Shown: in pieces, positions 1 to 7,860 of the stretch
Layout of the letters: each line of letters begins with the position of its first letter
Position numbering within the stretch: the first letter of the stretch is position 1
Assembly: GCF_000190435.1 (NCBI RefSeq)
Contig: NC_015152.1
Span: forward strand, 2,300,458-2,364,457
Direction: 5' to 3'
Source: Sphaerochaeta globosa str. Buddy
GTDB taxonomy: Bacteria > Spirochaetota > Spirochaetia > Sphaerochaetales > Sphaerochaetaceae
Length of the DNA stretch: 64,000 bases
The notes under the pieces: generated by a model
Database searches by the model: none
The model's input: only the letters and a program-made list of their open reading frames with translations
Told to the model about the DNA's origin: nothing
Translations under genes and position numbers: made by a program

Positions 1-781
1 CCACCTCGACTATCGTCATGTAAGCATAGCTTTCCTGATAGAAACGAGTAACAAACAACGTTGCAAGAAAGCCTGCAGGGACTACCAGAACAATGAACAA
101 CCCATGGACAATCAACATTTTGCCTATCCATGGGTTTTGGAAAGCGTACAAAGCCCCTTCTTTGATTTCCTTGGCCATGGACATTCCATTGGAAGGCTTG
201 CTCTGATGCACAACCGACAAGCTTGCTAGCAGGCTGATTCCGATCACCGCTGTTGCAACATCCAACAAGAGCGAGCTTCTCAGGCTTGAAAAAGTCAGGA
301 AAGCTCCTGCTACAAAGGGGGATGCAAACTGGACCAATGACGTCAGGGCGGCATACATACCGTTGAAACGCATCAGATGTTCTTGAGGAACCAGATCAGG
401 GATCATAGCCGAAACTGCAGGAACCTGCACCCCGCTGCCCAACGAACGAACCAAGGAAACAATCAAGAGTGCGGCAAAGATTGTTGCATTGGTTTTCAGC
501 AAGGGAAACAGCAGTGCAAGAGCCAGGGTAGCAAGGGCGATGAGGGCATCGCTTGCAATGATGAGGTACTTCTTGTTGTACCGGTCAGCCCAGACTCCCG
601 AGACAAACGAAATAAGAAACTGTGGGACAAAAGCACAAAGGGTGAGCGCCGACACCCATACCCCGGAAGAACTTTCCAGTGTTATGTACCAGACCAGCGC
701 AAATTGAACAATCGAAGAGCCAAACAGGGTAATCCCCTGACTTAGCAGAAACAGTACGGTTTTCAGCTTCCAACCTTGCAT
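1..781 (-). CDS. MFS transporter, C-terminal part cut off by window edge
   Basis: Integral membrane transporter of the major facilitator superfamily; the reading frame runs off the left edge, so only about 260 N-terminal codons are visible. ATG 781 is chosen because AGGAGG lies seven bases upstream. The translation alternates hydrophobic spans and short loops, and the loop between spans two and three contains GVWADRYNKK, which fits the D-R-x-x-K loop of MFS efflux proteins. It lies 41 bp downstream of a MerR-type regulator on the same strand, so regulator-controlled efflux of a drug or metabolite is likely (inference). The substrate cannot be deduced. Confidence 0.8.
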   Translation of the reverse strand, partial: MQGWKLKTVLFLLSQGITLFGSSIVQFALVWYITLESSSGVWVSALTLCAFVPQFLISFVSGVWADRYNKKYLIIASDALIALATLALALLFPLLKTNATIFAALLIVSLVRSLGSGVQVPAVSAMIPDLVPQEHLMRFNGMYAALTSLVQFASPFVAGAFLTFSSLRSSLLLDVATAVIGISLLASLSVVHQSKPSNGMSMAKEIKEGALYAFQNPWIGKMLIVHGLFIVLVVPAGFLATLFVTRFYQESYAYMTIVEV

Positions 782-821
782 GCAACATCCTCCTGATAGA
801 AATATTTTGCAAGCATACCGT

Positions 822-1592
822 TCATCCAAAGTCTGGTGGTATAGTGGAGGGTTTGGATAGTTGCATCATCGAAGGCAAGAGAGAGCGCAGGGACTTTGCA
901 TCATCAGAGGCAGCCTCCAAGGAAACGATAAGTCGGTCGCAAACCGAGATTATGTCCTCCGAGCAAGAAGGTGTGTTGAGTATCATTTCCAATGCAGGTT
1001 CTGCATCCTCATCCAACTGGTTCAGCAATCGCAAAATGGACATCAGCGAGTAACCGGCAAGCCGAAGGGTGCGGATGATGCACAACCGCCTCAAATCATC
1101 ACCATCATAGATACGGTAGCCATTCTGCTTTCGCTTGGTATGGATCAGACCATTCAACTCCCAGTTTCTTAGGGTGTCCAAGGTAACGCCGATCTGCGTT
1201 GCCGCTTGTTTTCTGGTAAGGGTGAAGTCTCGCTCATGATGCTTGCTGTTGAGAATCGCCTGTACATCGCTGATGGCGGACCTGGCACGTACCAGTTCCT
1301 CCTCGATACTGGATAGGTACCTATCCACGGCCTTCATGGCCCCTTGAAAATCCAATCCGGCACAGAGCCGTATGATACACAGTGCCTGATCTCTCAGCCC
1401 ATGGTGCAAGACTTCGCTACGAAGTGCCAATCGCGCGAACCGAATCTGCAATACCTGCAACTCAGTGAATACCCGATACCCGTTCTCTTTTCTGTTGGCT
1501 TGGGTGATGAATTGTAATTTCTCATAGAGGCGTACCGTATTGGGATGCACTCCTGTCAAAACAGCCAACTCTTGTGTCCTGTAGGTTTGCAT
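822..1592 (-). CDS. Tandem-domain MerR family transcriptional regulator
   Basis: DNA-binding regulator with two MerR-type winged helix-turn-helix domains in one chain. The first covers about residues 3-70 (YRTQELAVLTGVHPNTVRLYE), the second about residues 125-190 (LTRKQAATQIGVTLDTLRNWE), each followed by the G-Y-R-x-Y/F wing (NGYRVF, NGYRIY). The usual single C-terminal effector domain is absent; a helical linker joins the two DNA-binding units. ATG 1592 has GGGGAGG upstream; an upstream start at 1619 is possible but lacks such a site. It precedes the MFS gene in the same orientation and probably controls it. The effector is unknown. Confidence 0.8.
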   Translation of the reverse strand: MQTYRTQELAVLTGVHPNTVRLYEKLQFITQANRKENGYRVFTELQVLQIRFARLALRSEVLHHGLRDQALCIIRLCAGLDFQGAMKAVDRYLSSIEEELVRARSAISDVQAILNSKHHERDFTLTRKQAATQIGVTLDTLRNWELNGLIHTKRKQNGYRIYDGDDLRRLCIIRTLRLAGYSLMSILRLLNQLDEDAEPALEMILNTPSCSEDIISVCDRLIVSLEAASDDAKSLRSLLPSMMQLSKPSTIPPDFG

Positions 1593-1650
1593 CAAGGCCC
1601 TCCCCAAGCAAGCTATCATCAGAGGAAGAACACATCAAGCGATTGACCGT

Positions 1651-1689
1651 AAAAAAAGCTGTCCAGAGGGTTTCCCTGAAACAGCTTTA
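1651..1689 (-). terminator. Rho-independent terminator after alaS
   Basis: On the minus strand the bases AAAGCTGT and ACAGCTTT form a stem around an inner AGGG/CCCT hairpin and are followed by a run of T. It lies about 30 bp past the alaS stop codon and separates alaS from the MerR gene. Confidence 0.8.
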
Positions 1690-1717
1690 GTAAAAAACGT
1701 ATGGCAGCTAGCGCTGG

Positions 1718-3514
1718 TTACTTTTCCAAAATTGCCTTGATTCTTCTCACCCCGGCAGAGGAAGACTGTTCCTTGAGAATCTTGAAATGTCCCATCTGCG
1801 AAGTATTCTCAACATGGGGTCCACCACACACTTCCTTGGAATAGTCTCCGATCGAGTAGACTTTGACTTGCTCGCCGTACTTGCTGTCGAAGAAGGCAAT
1901 GGCTCCCTGAGCCTTGGCTTCATCGAGAGTCATAGTCTCGCATTTCACCGCAAGGTTTCGGTCTATGGCTTCATTGACCATATCCTCTACCTTCTGGATC
2001 TCTTCAGCTGACATGGGAGAATGATGCGTAAAGTCAAAGCGAAGCCGTTCGATGGTGATGTTTGAGCCCTTCTGGCCGACATGCTCACCCAAAACGGTAC
2101 GCAGTGCCTGATGCAGCATATGGGTTGCCGTATGCAAGGCTGTGGTTTTGTCACTGTGGTCGGCAAGGCCGCCCTTGAACTGCTGCTCAGAACCGCTTCG
2201 GCTGATTTCCTGGTGCTTCTCAAACGCTTCCTTGAACCCTGCCTCATCCACGGTAAAATCGTGCTCGGCGGCAAGTTCCTTGGTCAGTTCAATGGGATAG
2301 CCATAGGTATCGTATAGCTTGAAGGCGGTACGACCGCTGATTTGGCGGCTGTTTCCTTTCAAGAGGTTGGGAAGCATTTTCTCAAACTCACGCTCACCCT
2401 TTGCCAGGGTTTCAGAGAACTTTGCTTCTTCCTGTGCGAGTTCCTTCAGGACAAACTCACGATTCTCCACAAGCTCAGGATAGGGCTTGCCATAAAGCTC
2501 AAGTACGATGAGTGCAAGATCTCCGAGGAAAGCTCCCTCGATACCAAGCTTGTGACCATGGCGTACGGCCCGTCTGATCAGGCGTCTGAGAATGTAACCC
2601 TGCCCCACGTTTGAGGGAGCAACACCCCGCTGGTCGCCCAAAATGAAAACGCTGGTACGGATGTGGTCTGCAAGAATCCGGATGGAGATGTCAATATCCT
2701 CGTTATCGCCGTAGTGTTTCTGGGACAGATTCTCAATGCCTGCGATGATGGGTGCAAATACTTCAGTCTCATAGACCGATTTCTTGCCCTGCAGGATGGC
2801 TATCGTACGCTCGATACCCATGCCGGTATCAACGCACTTTCGGCTCATTTCCTCATAGGTGCCATCGCTGTTCTTCTTGTAGCCCATGAATACGTCGTTC
2901 CAAATCTCGAAGTACTTGCCGCAGGAACACCCCGGGCGACAATCGGGACCGCAGGAAGGACGACCGGTGTCGATGAACATCTCACTGTCAGGACCGCAGG
3001 GACCGGTTTCTCCGGCAGGCCCCCACCAGTTGTCCTCACGGGGAAGGAAGTAAATGCGCTCACGGGGAATGCCGAAGCTCTCCCAAGTCTGAGCGGCTTC
3101 GTCGTCACGGGCAACCAGCTCGTCACCGGCAAACACGGTAACCGAAAGCTGAGAAATATCAAGGTTCAGCCATGCAGTGAGAAACTCAAAGCTGTAGGCG
3201 ATTGCCTCTTTCTTGAAGTAGTCACCCAAGGACCAGTTACCGAGCATCTCAAAGAATGTGAGATGGTGGGGATCGCCTACCGCCTCAATATCACCGGTAC
3301 GAATGCACTTCTGATAGTCGGTGAGACGCTTTCCGCTCGGATGGTCGCTGCCCAGGATATAGGGTACCAGGGGATGCATGCCTGCGGTGGTAAAAAGAAC
3401 CGTAGGATCGTTCTCGGGGATCAGGGAAGCACCACTGATCTGCACATGGTCTTTAGACACAAAGAAGTCAATGAATTTTTGCCGTAATTCGTTGGCGGTC
3501 AGCTGTTTTTTCAT
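1718..3514 (-). CDS. alaS: Alanyl-tRNA synthetase lacking the C-Ala domain
   Basis: Class II aminoacyl-tRNA synthetase that charges tRNA-Ala in the cytoplasm. The catalytic core is recognisable from FTTAGMHPLVPYILG, CIRTGDIEAVG and TFFEMLGNWS near the N-terminus. A Cys-rich insert (CGPDCRPGCSCG, about residues 190-205) probably binds zinc. The editing domain is present, with HTATH and CGGPH as the four metal ligands. The protein ends at about 598 residues straight after the editing domain, whereas most bacterial AlaRS are about 870 and carry a C-terminal DHHA1/C-Ala domain. Short AlaRS is a known trait of spirochaetes such as Borrelia and Treponema. ATG 3514 gives the normal MKKQLTANELR start; a TTG further upstream is less likely. 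Confidence 0.95.
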   Translation of the reverse strand: MKKQLTANELRQKFIDFFVSKDHVQISGASLIPENDPTVLFTTAGMHPLVPYILGSDHPSGKRLTDYQKCIRTGDIEAVGDPHHLTFFEMLGNWSLGDYFKKEAIAYSFEFLTAWLNLDISQLSVTVFAGDELVARDDEAAQTWESFGIPRERIYFLPREDNWWGPAGETGPCGPDSEMFIDTGRPSCGPDCRPGCSCGKYFEIWNDVFMGYKKNSDGTYEEMSRKCVDTGMGIERTIAILQGKKSVYETEVFAPIIAGIENLSQKHYGDNEDIDISIRILADHIRTSVFILGDQRGVAPSNVGQGYILRRLIRRAVRHGHKLGIEGAFLGDLALIVLELYGKPYPELVENREFVLKELAQEEAKFSETLAKGEREFEKMLPNLLKGNSRQISGRTAFKLYDTYGYPIELTKELAAEHDFTVDEAGFKEAFEKHQEISRSGSEQQFKGGLADHSDKTTALHTATHMLHQALRTVLGEHVGQKGSNITIERLRFDFTHHSPMSAEEIQKVEDMVNEAIDRNLAVKCETMTLDEAKAQGAIAFFDSKYGEQVKVYSIGDYSKEVCGGPHVENTSQMGHFKILKEQSSSAGVRRIKAILEK

Positions 3515-3564
3515 AATATGCAGATAGTAGTCTCGTCGGCAATCGTATGTCAAGGAGACGCGAG

Positions 3565-4503
3565 TCAGAAGAGGTCCAGTTGCAGATTCTTTTCTTTGGG
3601 TTTCCCCACTCCCTCCCGTGTCTTTTTTGCTTGATTGAGCAACCTCGGAAGGTCTTGGCTCTTCTTGATCACGAACACCCTGCTCTGATTGGCGAACTGC
3701 CTTGGCCAGAGGACACTATGGTTGTCCACACTCCCCTGATAGATGAATAGGTACTTTTTTTGCTCCAAGGCAAACGCCGCTTGCCTTACTGCACCACCAC
3801 CATCGCGGTCCTCCACCACCACCGAGGCATCGCTGAGGGCACTCATCAGGCGGTTGCGCAGCAAAAAATGCCATTTCTGGGTAACCGTTGCAGGCGAAAA
3901 CCTGCTGACCACCGCGCCTACCTTTGCAATTTCCTGCTGCAATGCACAGTGCTCGGGGGGATAGTAGGCATTGATCGGGGTGCCGATAACCGCTATGGTC
4001 GGATATCCTGCTGCCAAGGCAGCTTTATGAGCCACACCGTCAATACCCAAGGCCAAACCACTTGCCACCACATATCCGGCTTTTCCCAGTGCCTGGGCAC
4101 AGGAAAGAGCAAGCTGCTTTCCCTCCAAGGAAGGAGTGCGGGTTCCGATGACCGAAACCGAGTTTTGCTTCAGCAGCTGTACATTACCCTGCACATAAAG
4201 GAATCTCGGACGGAAGGCGAAAGAGTCAACCTGTTTCGGCCAGAGAGGGCTGTCCCAACCCAGAATGGAAACAGAAGTATCCATTGCTTCAAAGAGCGGG
4301 CGGATTTTGTAGTAAGCATCGCTGATTGCCGCAGCTTCCACACCCAGCAATTGTGCATAGGTCTGGGCATGCAAAACAAGGCTCTCACCGATGATCGAGC
4401 ATTCCAAAGCCTTCTCATACGCATAGGAAGCCTTAGCCTCGGAGCCATTGGCTGCCTTGAGCAAGGATTCATAATGCAAGGCCTGAAGCTGTATGCTGTC
4501 CAT
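3565..4503 (-). CDS. dprA: DNA processing protein DprA/Smf
   Basis: Rossmann-fold protein that in transformable bacteria loads RecA on incoming single-stranded DNA; in others its role is less clear. DprA motifs are VIGTRTPSLEGKQLA, VASGLALGIDGVAHKAAL and FLLRNRLMSALSD, spanning about residues 115-245 of 312. The last residues read LQLDLF, which matches the QLxLF consensus for binding the DNA polymerase sliding clamp; this is visible, its use is inference. The gene sits 51 bp upstream of alaS on the same strand. No Shine-Dalgarno sequence precedes ATG 4503; a TGT-GATACC box lies seven bases upstream, so the mRNA may be leaderless. Confidence 0.9.
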   Translation of the reverse strand: MDSIQLQALHYESLLKAANGSEAKASYAYEKALECSIIGESLVLHAQTYAQLLGVEAAAISDAYYKIRPLFEAMDTSVSILGWDSPLWPKQVDSFAFRPRFLYVQGNVQLLKQNSVSVIGTRTPSLEGKQLALSCAQALGKAGYVVASGLALGIDGVAHKAALAAGYPTIAVIGTPINAYYPPEHCALQQEIAKVGAVVSRFSPATVTQKWHFLLRNRLMSALSDASVVVEDRDGGGAVRQAAFALEQKKYLFIYQGSVDNHSVLWPRQFANQSRVFVIKKSQDLPRLLNQAKKTREGVGKPKEKNLQLDLF

Positions 4504-4606
4504 GGCTTATGGTATCACAAGCATCGAGTAAAGCGCAATCAAAGCCAACTGACACCAATGTACCCAAAAGCCATGAAAAGTATGTGGCTTCCCAGAAAGT
4601 TTGCGC

Positions 4607-4619
4607 TATACTCAGCCTA
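4607..4619 (+). promoter_or_regulatory. -10 box of probable leaderless AlkA-like gene
   Basis: TATACT occupies 4607-4612, followed by six bases and then ATG 4619. Initiation about seven bases after the box would put +1 on the A of ATG. The -35 region is weak, and no Shine-Dalgarno sequence is present. Confidence 0.5.
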
Positions 4620-5218
4620 TGCAGAACGAAACACTACAGTTGGCCATTGAAACACTGAAGCAATCCGATCCGAAGTTGCATCAGGTAATTGAGAAGGTTG
4701 GACAGCTTCAGTATGAGGCGGAGCAAGACGGTTTTGCTTTTTTGGTGCAAGTAATCATCGGACAAATGCTGTCGGCAAAGGCTGCTGATACCATCTATGC
4801 CCGTCTTGTGGCCAGATTGGGAAAAGACATCGATGCAGCAAGCATTTCCGGCCTCGATGAAGATCTTCTGAGAAGCTTGGGAATCGCCCGTAGAAAGGCT
4901 CAAACCATTCTTGCTCTTGCCGCCATGGTAGAAAAAAATCCTACCTTGCTTGCTTCGCTGGCTTCTCTTGGCGACAAAGAATGCATGGCAAGCCTCTGCC
5001 AATACAAAGGCATCGGACCATGGACGGCAAAGATGTACCTCATATTCGTATTGGACCGAAACGATATACTTCCGCTGGAGGATGGAGCATTCCTGCAAGC
5101 CTACCGATACCTCTACGGTGATGAGGATATAGAAACAAGGGCCTCCGTTTGGAAGCCCTATCGTTCACTTGCTGCACGGTATCTCTACCGCTTTCTCGAC
5201 CTTGGATACTGTTCTTAA
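4619..5218 (+). CDS. DNA-3-methyladenine glycosylase II family (AlkA-like, HhH-GPD)
   Basis: Base-excision repair glycosylase of the HhH-GPD superfamily, about 199 residues, which removes alkylated purines. The helix-hairpin-helix is CQYKGIGPWTAKMYLIF near residue 135, and the catalytic Asp is probably in ILPLEDGAFLQAY. The N-terminal part (FAFLVQVIIGQMLSAKAADTIYARL) fits the glycosylase helical core. It lacks the N-terminal TBP-like domain of E. coli AlkA, as do many short homologues. ATG 4619 is preferred over the TTG at 4601. The gene converges on fprA and the two stop codons overlap in a shared TTAA. Confidence 0.85.
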   Translation: MQNETLQLAIETLKQSDPKLHQVIEKVGQLQYEAEQDGFAFLVQVIIGQMLSAKAADTIYARLVARLGKDIDAASISGLDEDLLRSLGIARRKAQTILALAAMVEKNPTLLASLASLGDKECMASLCQYKGIGPWTAKMYLIFVLDRNDILPLEDGAFLQAYRYLYGDEDIETRASVWKPYRSLAARYLYRFLDLGYCS

Positions 5219-6402
5219 GCCAACAGAGCTTTTGCAAGCTGTTGCATCTCGGACAGGTTTTGCTCCGTTGGATTCCAGTTCACCTTGACCTGTGGATCCA
5301 CTACAGTAAAGCCCGACTTCTTCAGCTCCTCACACAGGATGGTATTTCCCTCTCCGCTCCAGCCATAACAGCCATAGACTGCAGCCTTCTTGCCCTTGAA
5401 CTGTAGTTCTGAAAGGAAATGGAGCCAACCGCCGACAGAGGAGAGTATGGACTTGCCCACTGTCGGGGAACCCACGGCTATTGCCTTTGACTTGAATACC
5501 TGGGTCATGATGTCATTCTTGTCAGTCTGGCTGATGTTGAATACCTTGACCTTGGTCTGGGGGCTTTGTGCCTGAATCTGGGCAGCCAGGGCATGGGACA
5601 GTTGTTTCGTCCCGTCCCACATTGTATCGTAGACGATGGTGATCTGGTCTTCCTGATACGCATCGGCCCAAGCGGCATACTGCTGAACAATCTGCAAGGG
5701 GTTGTCCCGCCAGATGGCCCCGTGGCTCGGTGCAATAATGTCGATCGGCAGGTTCAGCGCGACAATCTCTTCTATCTTGCGTTTAACCAGAGAGGAGAAC
5801 GGGGTGAGGATGTTCGCATAGTACTTGATTGCTTCCTCGGCAAGCAGACATTGGTCGGCCTTATCGTTGAAGAGTTCCTCAATGCCATAGTGCTGCCCAA
5901 AGGCGTCATTGGAGAACAGGATGTTATCCCCTGTCAGGTAGGTTGCCATGCTGTCCGGCCAGTGGAGCATGCGCATTTCCACAAAAACCAGTTTCTTACC
6001 ATTTCCCACGTCTACACTGTCGCCGGTCTTTACGACCTTGAAGTTCCATTCGGGATGGTGATATTGACCTACCAGAGACTTCACCGCATTGGCAGTGCAA
6101 TAGATCGGGGTCTGAGGAATCTTCTCCATCAGATACGGCAAAGCACCGCTATGGTCCACCTCCCCGTGGTTGATAACGATGAAGTCGATGTCCCCAAGCT
6201 TGATTTCCTTCTCCAGATTATCCCGGAATTCCTTTTCATAGGGTTTCCAAATCGTGTCGATGAGAACGGTTTTTTCCTCCTCGACCAGATAGGCATTCTG
6301 ACTCGACCCATGGTTGACCGAGTAGTCATCACCATGAAACTTCTTCAGTTCCCAGTCGATTCTTCCAACCCAAGAGACGTTGTTCTTGATACTCCGTTTC
6401 AT
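5215..6402 (-). CDS. fprA: A-type flavoprotein FprA (flavo-diiron NO/O2 reductase)
   Basis: Cytoplasmic flavo-diiron protein that reduces oxygen to water or nitric oxide to nitrous oxide in anaerobes. The N-terminal metallo-beta-lactamase domain carries the diiron ligands HGEVDH (H-x-E-x-D-H), LHWPDS and SHGAIW. From about residue 255 comes the flavodoxin domain (ITIVYDTMWDGTKQLSHAL, the FMN phosphate loop). At 395 residues it has no C-terminal rubredoxin domain, so it differs from E. coli NorV. AAGGAG lies eight bases before ATG 6402. A consensus FNR box lies upstream, so expression is probably controlled by oxygen or NO through the adjacent regulator. Confidence 0.92.
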   Translation of the reverse strand: MKRSIKNNVSWVGRIDWELKKFHGDDYSVNHGSSQNAYLVEEEKTVLIDTIWKPYEKEFRDNLEKEIKLGDIDFIVINHGEVDHSGALPYLMEKIPQTPIYCTANAVKSLVGQYHHPEWNFKVVKTGDSVDVGNGKKLVFVEMRMLHWPDSMATYLTGDNILFSNDAFGQHYGIEELFNDKADQCLLAEEAIKYYANILTPFSSLVKRKIEEIVALNLPIDIIAPSHGAIWRDNPLQIVQQYAAWADAYQEDQITIVYDTMWDGTKQLSHALAAQIQAQSPQTKVKVFNISQTDKNDIMTQVFKSKAIAVGSPTVGKSILSSVGGWLHFLSELQFKGKKAAVYGCYGWSGEGNTILCEELKKSGFTVVDPQVKVNWNPTEQNLSEMQQLAKALLA

Positions 6403-6502
6403 GCATTCACTCCTTTTCCATTATTTCGTATCCAAAGCTCCCGGGTACTGTGCAAGTAAATGGTACAACCCATGGAGCACCTTGTTCCTTGTATCATTGT
6501 CC

Positions 6503-6551
6503 TGTACTAAGCATACACCGCATATAAGCAAACTAATATGATTCAAATCAA
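6503..6551 (-). promoter_or_regulatory. FNR-type class II promoter of fprA
   Basis: On the minus strand TTGAT-TTGA-ATCAT (6551-6538) matches the FNR consensus TTGAT-N4-ATCAA at nine of ten positions. A -10 box TATGCT (6515-6510) lies downstream. If +1 is 6503, the box centre falls at -41.5, the classical class II activator position. The site lies between the regulator gene and fprA. Confidence 0.65.
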
Positions 6552-6566
6552 TGTAGGAACTTTTTT

Positions 6567-7262
6567 TCAAAAAGCGAGTTCTTTGAGTGTATCCAAGTCA
6601 AGGATAATGATTTTCTTCTTTCCGGCAATCCGTAGCATCCCTTGTTCCTGCAGGACTGATAGTTTGCGGTTCACCGTCTCCTTGGTGAGGTGGATGGCAT
6701 TGCCGATGTCCTCCTGGGAAAGAAGCAATTCCAAACTTGCACTACGCGTCGACCGCTGATAGAGATACATGCAAAGGCGCTTGGTGACATCCTTGGTGGA
6801 AAGCATTTCCAGCTGCTGACGGTACTGTTCCAGCTTGGTGTTGAAATACTCCATGACTTTAAGCGAAATGGAAGGATCGCTTAGCATCAAAAGCTTAAGT
6901 TCTTTTCCTTGTATCGTACAAATACCGCATTTTTGCTCGGCAATAGCACTTTCTTGCACAGTCCCTGGAGCAAACAAGCCATCACTGCCATAGAAGTCGC
7001 CGGGAAACAGGGTATCCAGCAGAAACTCCTTACCGTCATTCGAGTAGCGAACCAGCTTCAATGAGCCTGTGCGTACGATGTAGAGGTTTACACAAGCATC
7101 CCCCTCATGGAACAGTACCTCATTTGCTTCGAGCTCCCGCTGGATGATGAGTTTCTGCACCCGCTTGATCTCTGTCGGGTCAAGATGTTGGAAGATAGGA
7201 ACATTATGCAGACAGGGGGATGTCCCATTTGCACAGGCACTACATTGCATCATCGCTTTCAA
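6567..7262 (-). CDS. Crp/Fnr family regulator with probable Fe-S cluster cysteines
   Basis: Transcription factor with a cyclic-nucleotide-binding fold (about residues 20-140) and a C-terminal winged helix (SQEDIGNAIHLTKETVNRKL). The N-terminus has cysteines in a C-x2-C-x6-C pattern (QCSACANGTSPC) and another in EQKCGIC, an arrangement like the [4Fe-4S] ligands of FNR. Oxygen or NO sensing is therefore likely but unproven. The start is uncertain: TTG 7262 overlaps the previous stop codon (TTGA), while ATG codons at 7253 and 7250 are alternatives. It is co-transcribed with the small upstream gene. The likely target is the FNR box before fprA. Confidence 0.88.
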   Translation of the reverse strand: MKAMMQCSACANGTSPCLHNVPIFQHLDPTEIKRVQKLIIQRELEANEVLFHEGDACVNLYIVRTGSLKLVRYSNDGKEFLLDTLFPGDFYGSDGLFAPGTVQESAIAEQKCGICTIQGKELKLLMLSDPSISLKVMEYFNTKLEQYRQQLEMLSTKDVTKRLCMYLYQRSTRSASLELLLSQEDIGNAIHLTKETVNRKLSVLQEQGMLRIAGKKKIIILDLDTLKELAF

Positions 7263-7609
7263 TCGTCCTCATAGAGCTCGTTCACCACAGCCCATGCATC
7301 ACCGTCACTTACGCGTAAGCCGCAAAGCAGTTCATATTGGTTGAGCAACGTCAAAAGATGCTTTTCCTTTACTTCAGCCGCACCCGAGAGGCCGATGACT
7401 GCTTTCAATTCCTCGCTGTCATCAGGAAGCTTTCTCACACGGTCAAATTCTTTAAGCATGTCTTTTTTCGTGTACTGGAAGAAGTTCGGAACCGAGAGAA
7501 TCAAAACAGGCATAAACTGCCTGCGGGCCAAGGCTTCAGCAGTAAGATTGATTTGCTCGTCTGTCGCATCAGGGCCCAATGCCTCATAGGCTGCTTTCAA
7601 TTCGTCCAT
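7259..7609 (-). CDS. Small hypothetical protein, first gene of the FNR-like regulator operon
   Basis: I do not recognise this 116-residue protein. It is soluble, acidic, rich in Leu and Glu, without cysteine pairs or a signal peptide, and is predicted mostly helical. A central LILSVPNFFQYTKKDMLKEFD stretch is its only aromatic patch. A strong Shine-Dalgarno sequence (AGGAGG) precedes ATG 7609, and a good promoter lies at 7630-7658, so it is probably a real gene. Its stop codon overlaps the start of the Crp/Fnr gene, suggesting translational coupling and a role linked to that regulator. Confidence 0.7.
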   Translation of the reverse strand: MDELKAAYEALGPDATDEQINLTAEALARRQFMPVLILSVPNFFQYTKKDMLKEFDRVRKLPDDSEELKAVIGLSGAAEVKEKHLLTLLNQYELLCGLRVSDGDAWAVVNELYEDD

Positions 7610-7629
7610 TCACCGTGCCTCCTTTCTCT

Positions 7630-7658
7630 ATTATACTCAACGTACAAGGAAAAAGCAA
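7630..7658 (-). promoter_or_regulatory. Promoter of the hypothetical/FNR-like operon
   Basis: On the minus strand TTGCTT (7658-7653) and a perfect TATAAT (7635-7630) are separated by 17 bp. The start codon is about 20 bases downstream, with AGGAGG between. Confidence 0.75.
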
Positions 7659-7860
7659 AATGAATGAATTTTGTTGCAAATATGCAATAAATCAGGTGTT
7701 TTTGCACTTTTTCCAATATTTATACATTTACACAGCAACAGGTTATGTCATTCTTGATAAAAATGTTAAAAAATTGATGCATATTTCTGTAATATTTGTT
7801 AATATTTGAGCAGGGGTTGGAATTTTTATTACACACTTCAACCACGAAGGGGAGGCAGTC
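7659..7860. other. AT-rich divergent intergenic region
   Basis: About 200 bp, strongly AT-rich, between the divergent hypothetical gene and rpiR. It holds repeated AATATTTG units (7791-7808) and a GGGGAGG ribosome site before rpiR. A promoter for the rpiR-dpp operon must lie here, but I cannot single out one -35/-10 pair. Confidence 0.5.

Noticed and set aside
2663-3487. Long plus-strand frame opposite alaS
   Set aside because: It is the antisense shadow of a conserved synthetase and has no ribosome site or known motifs.
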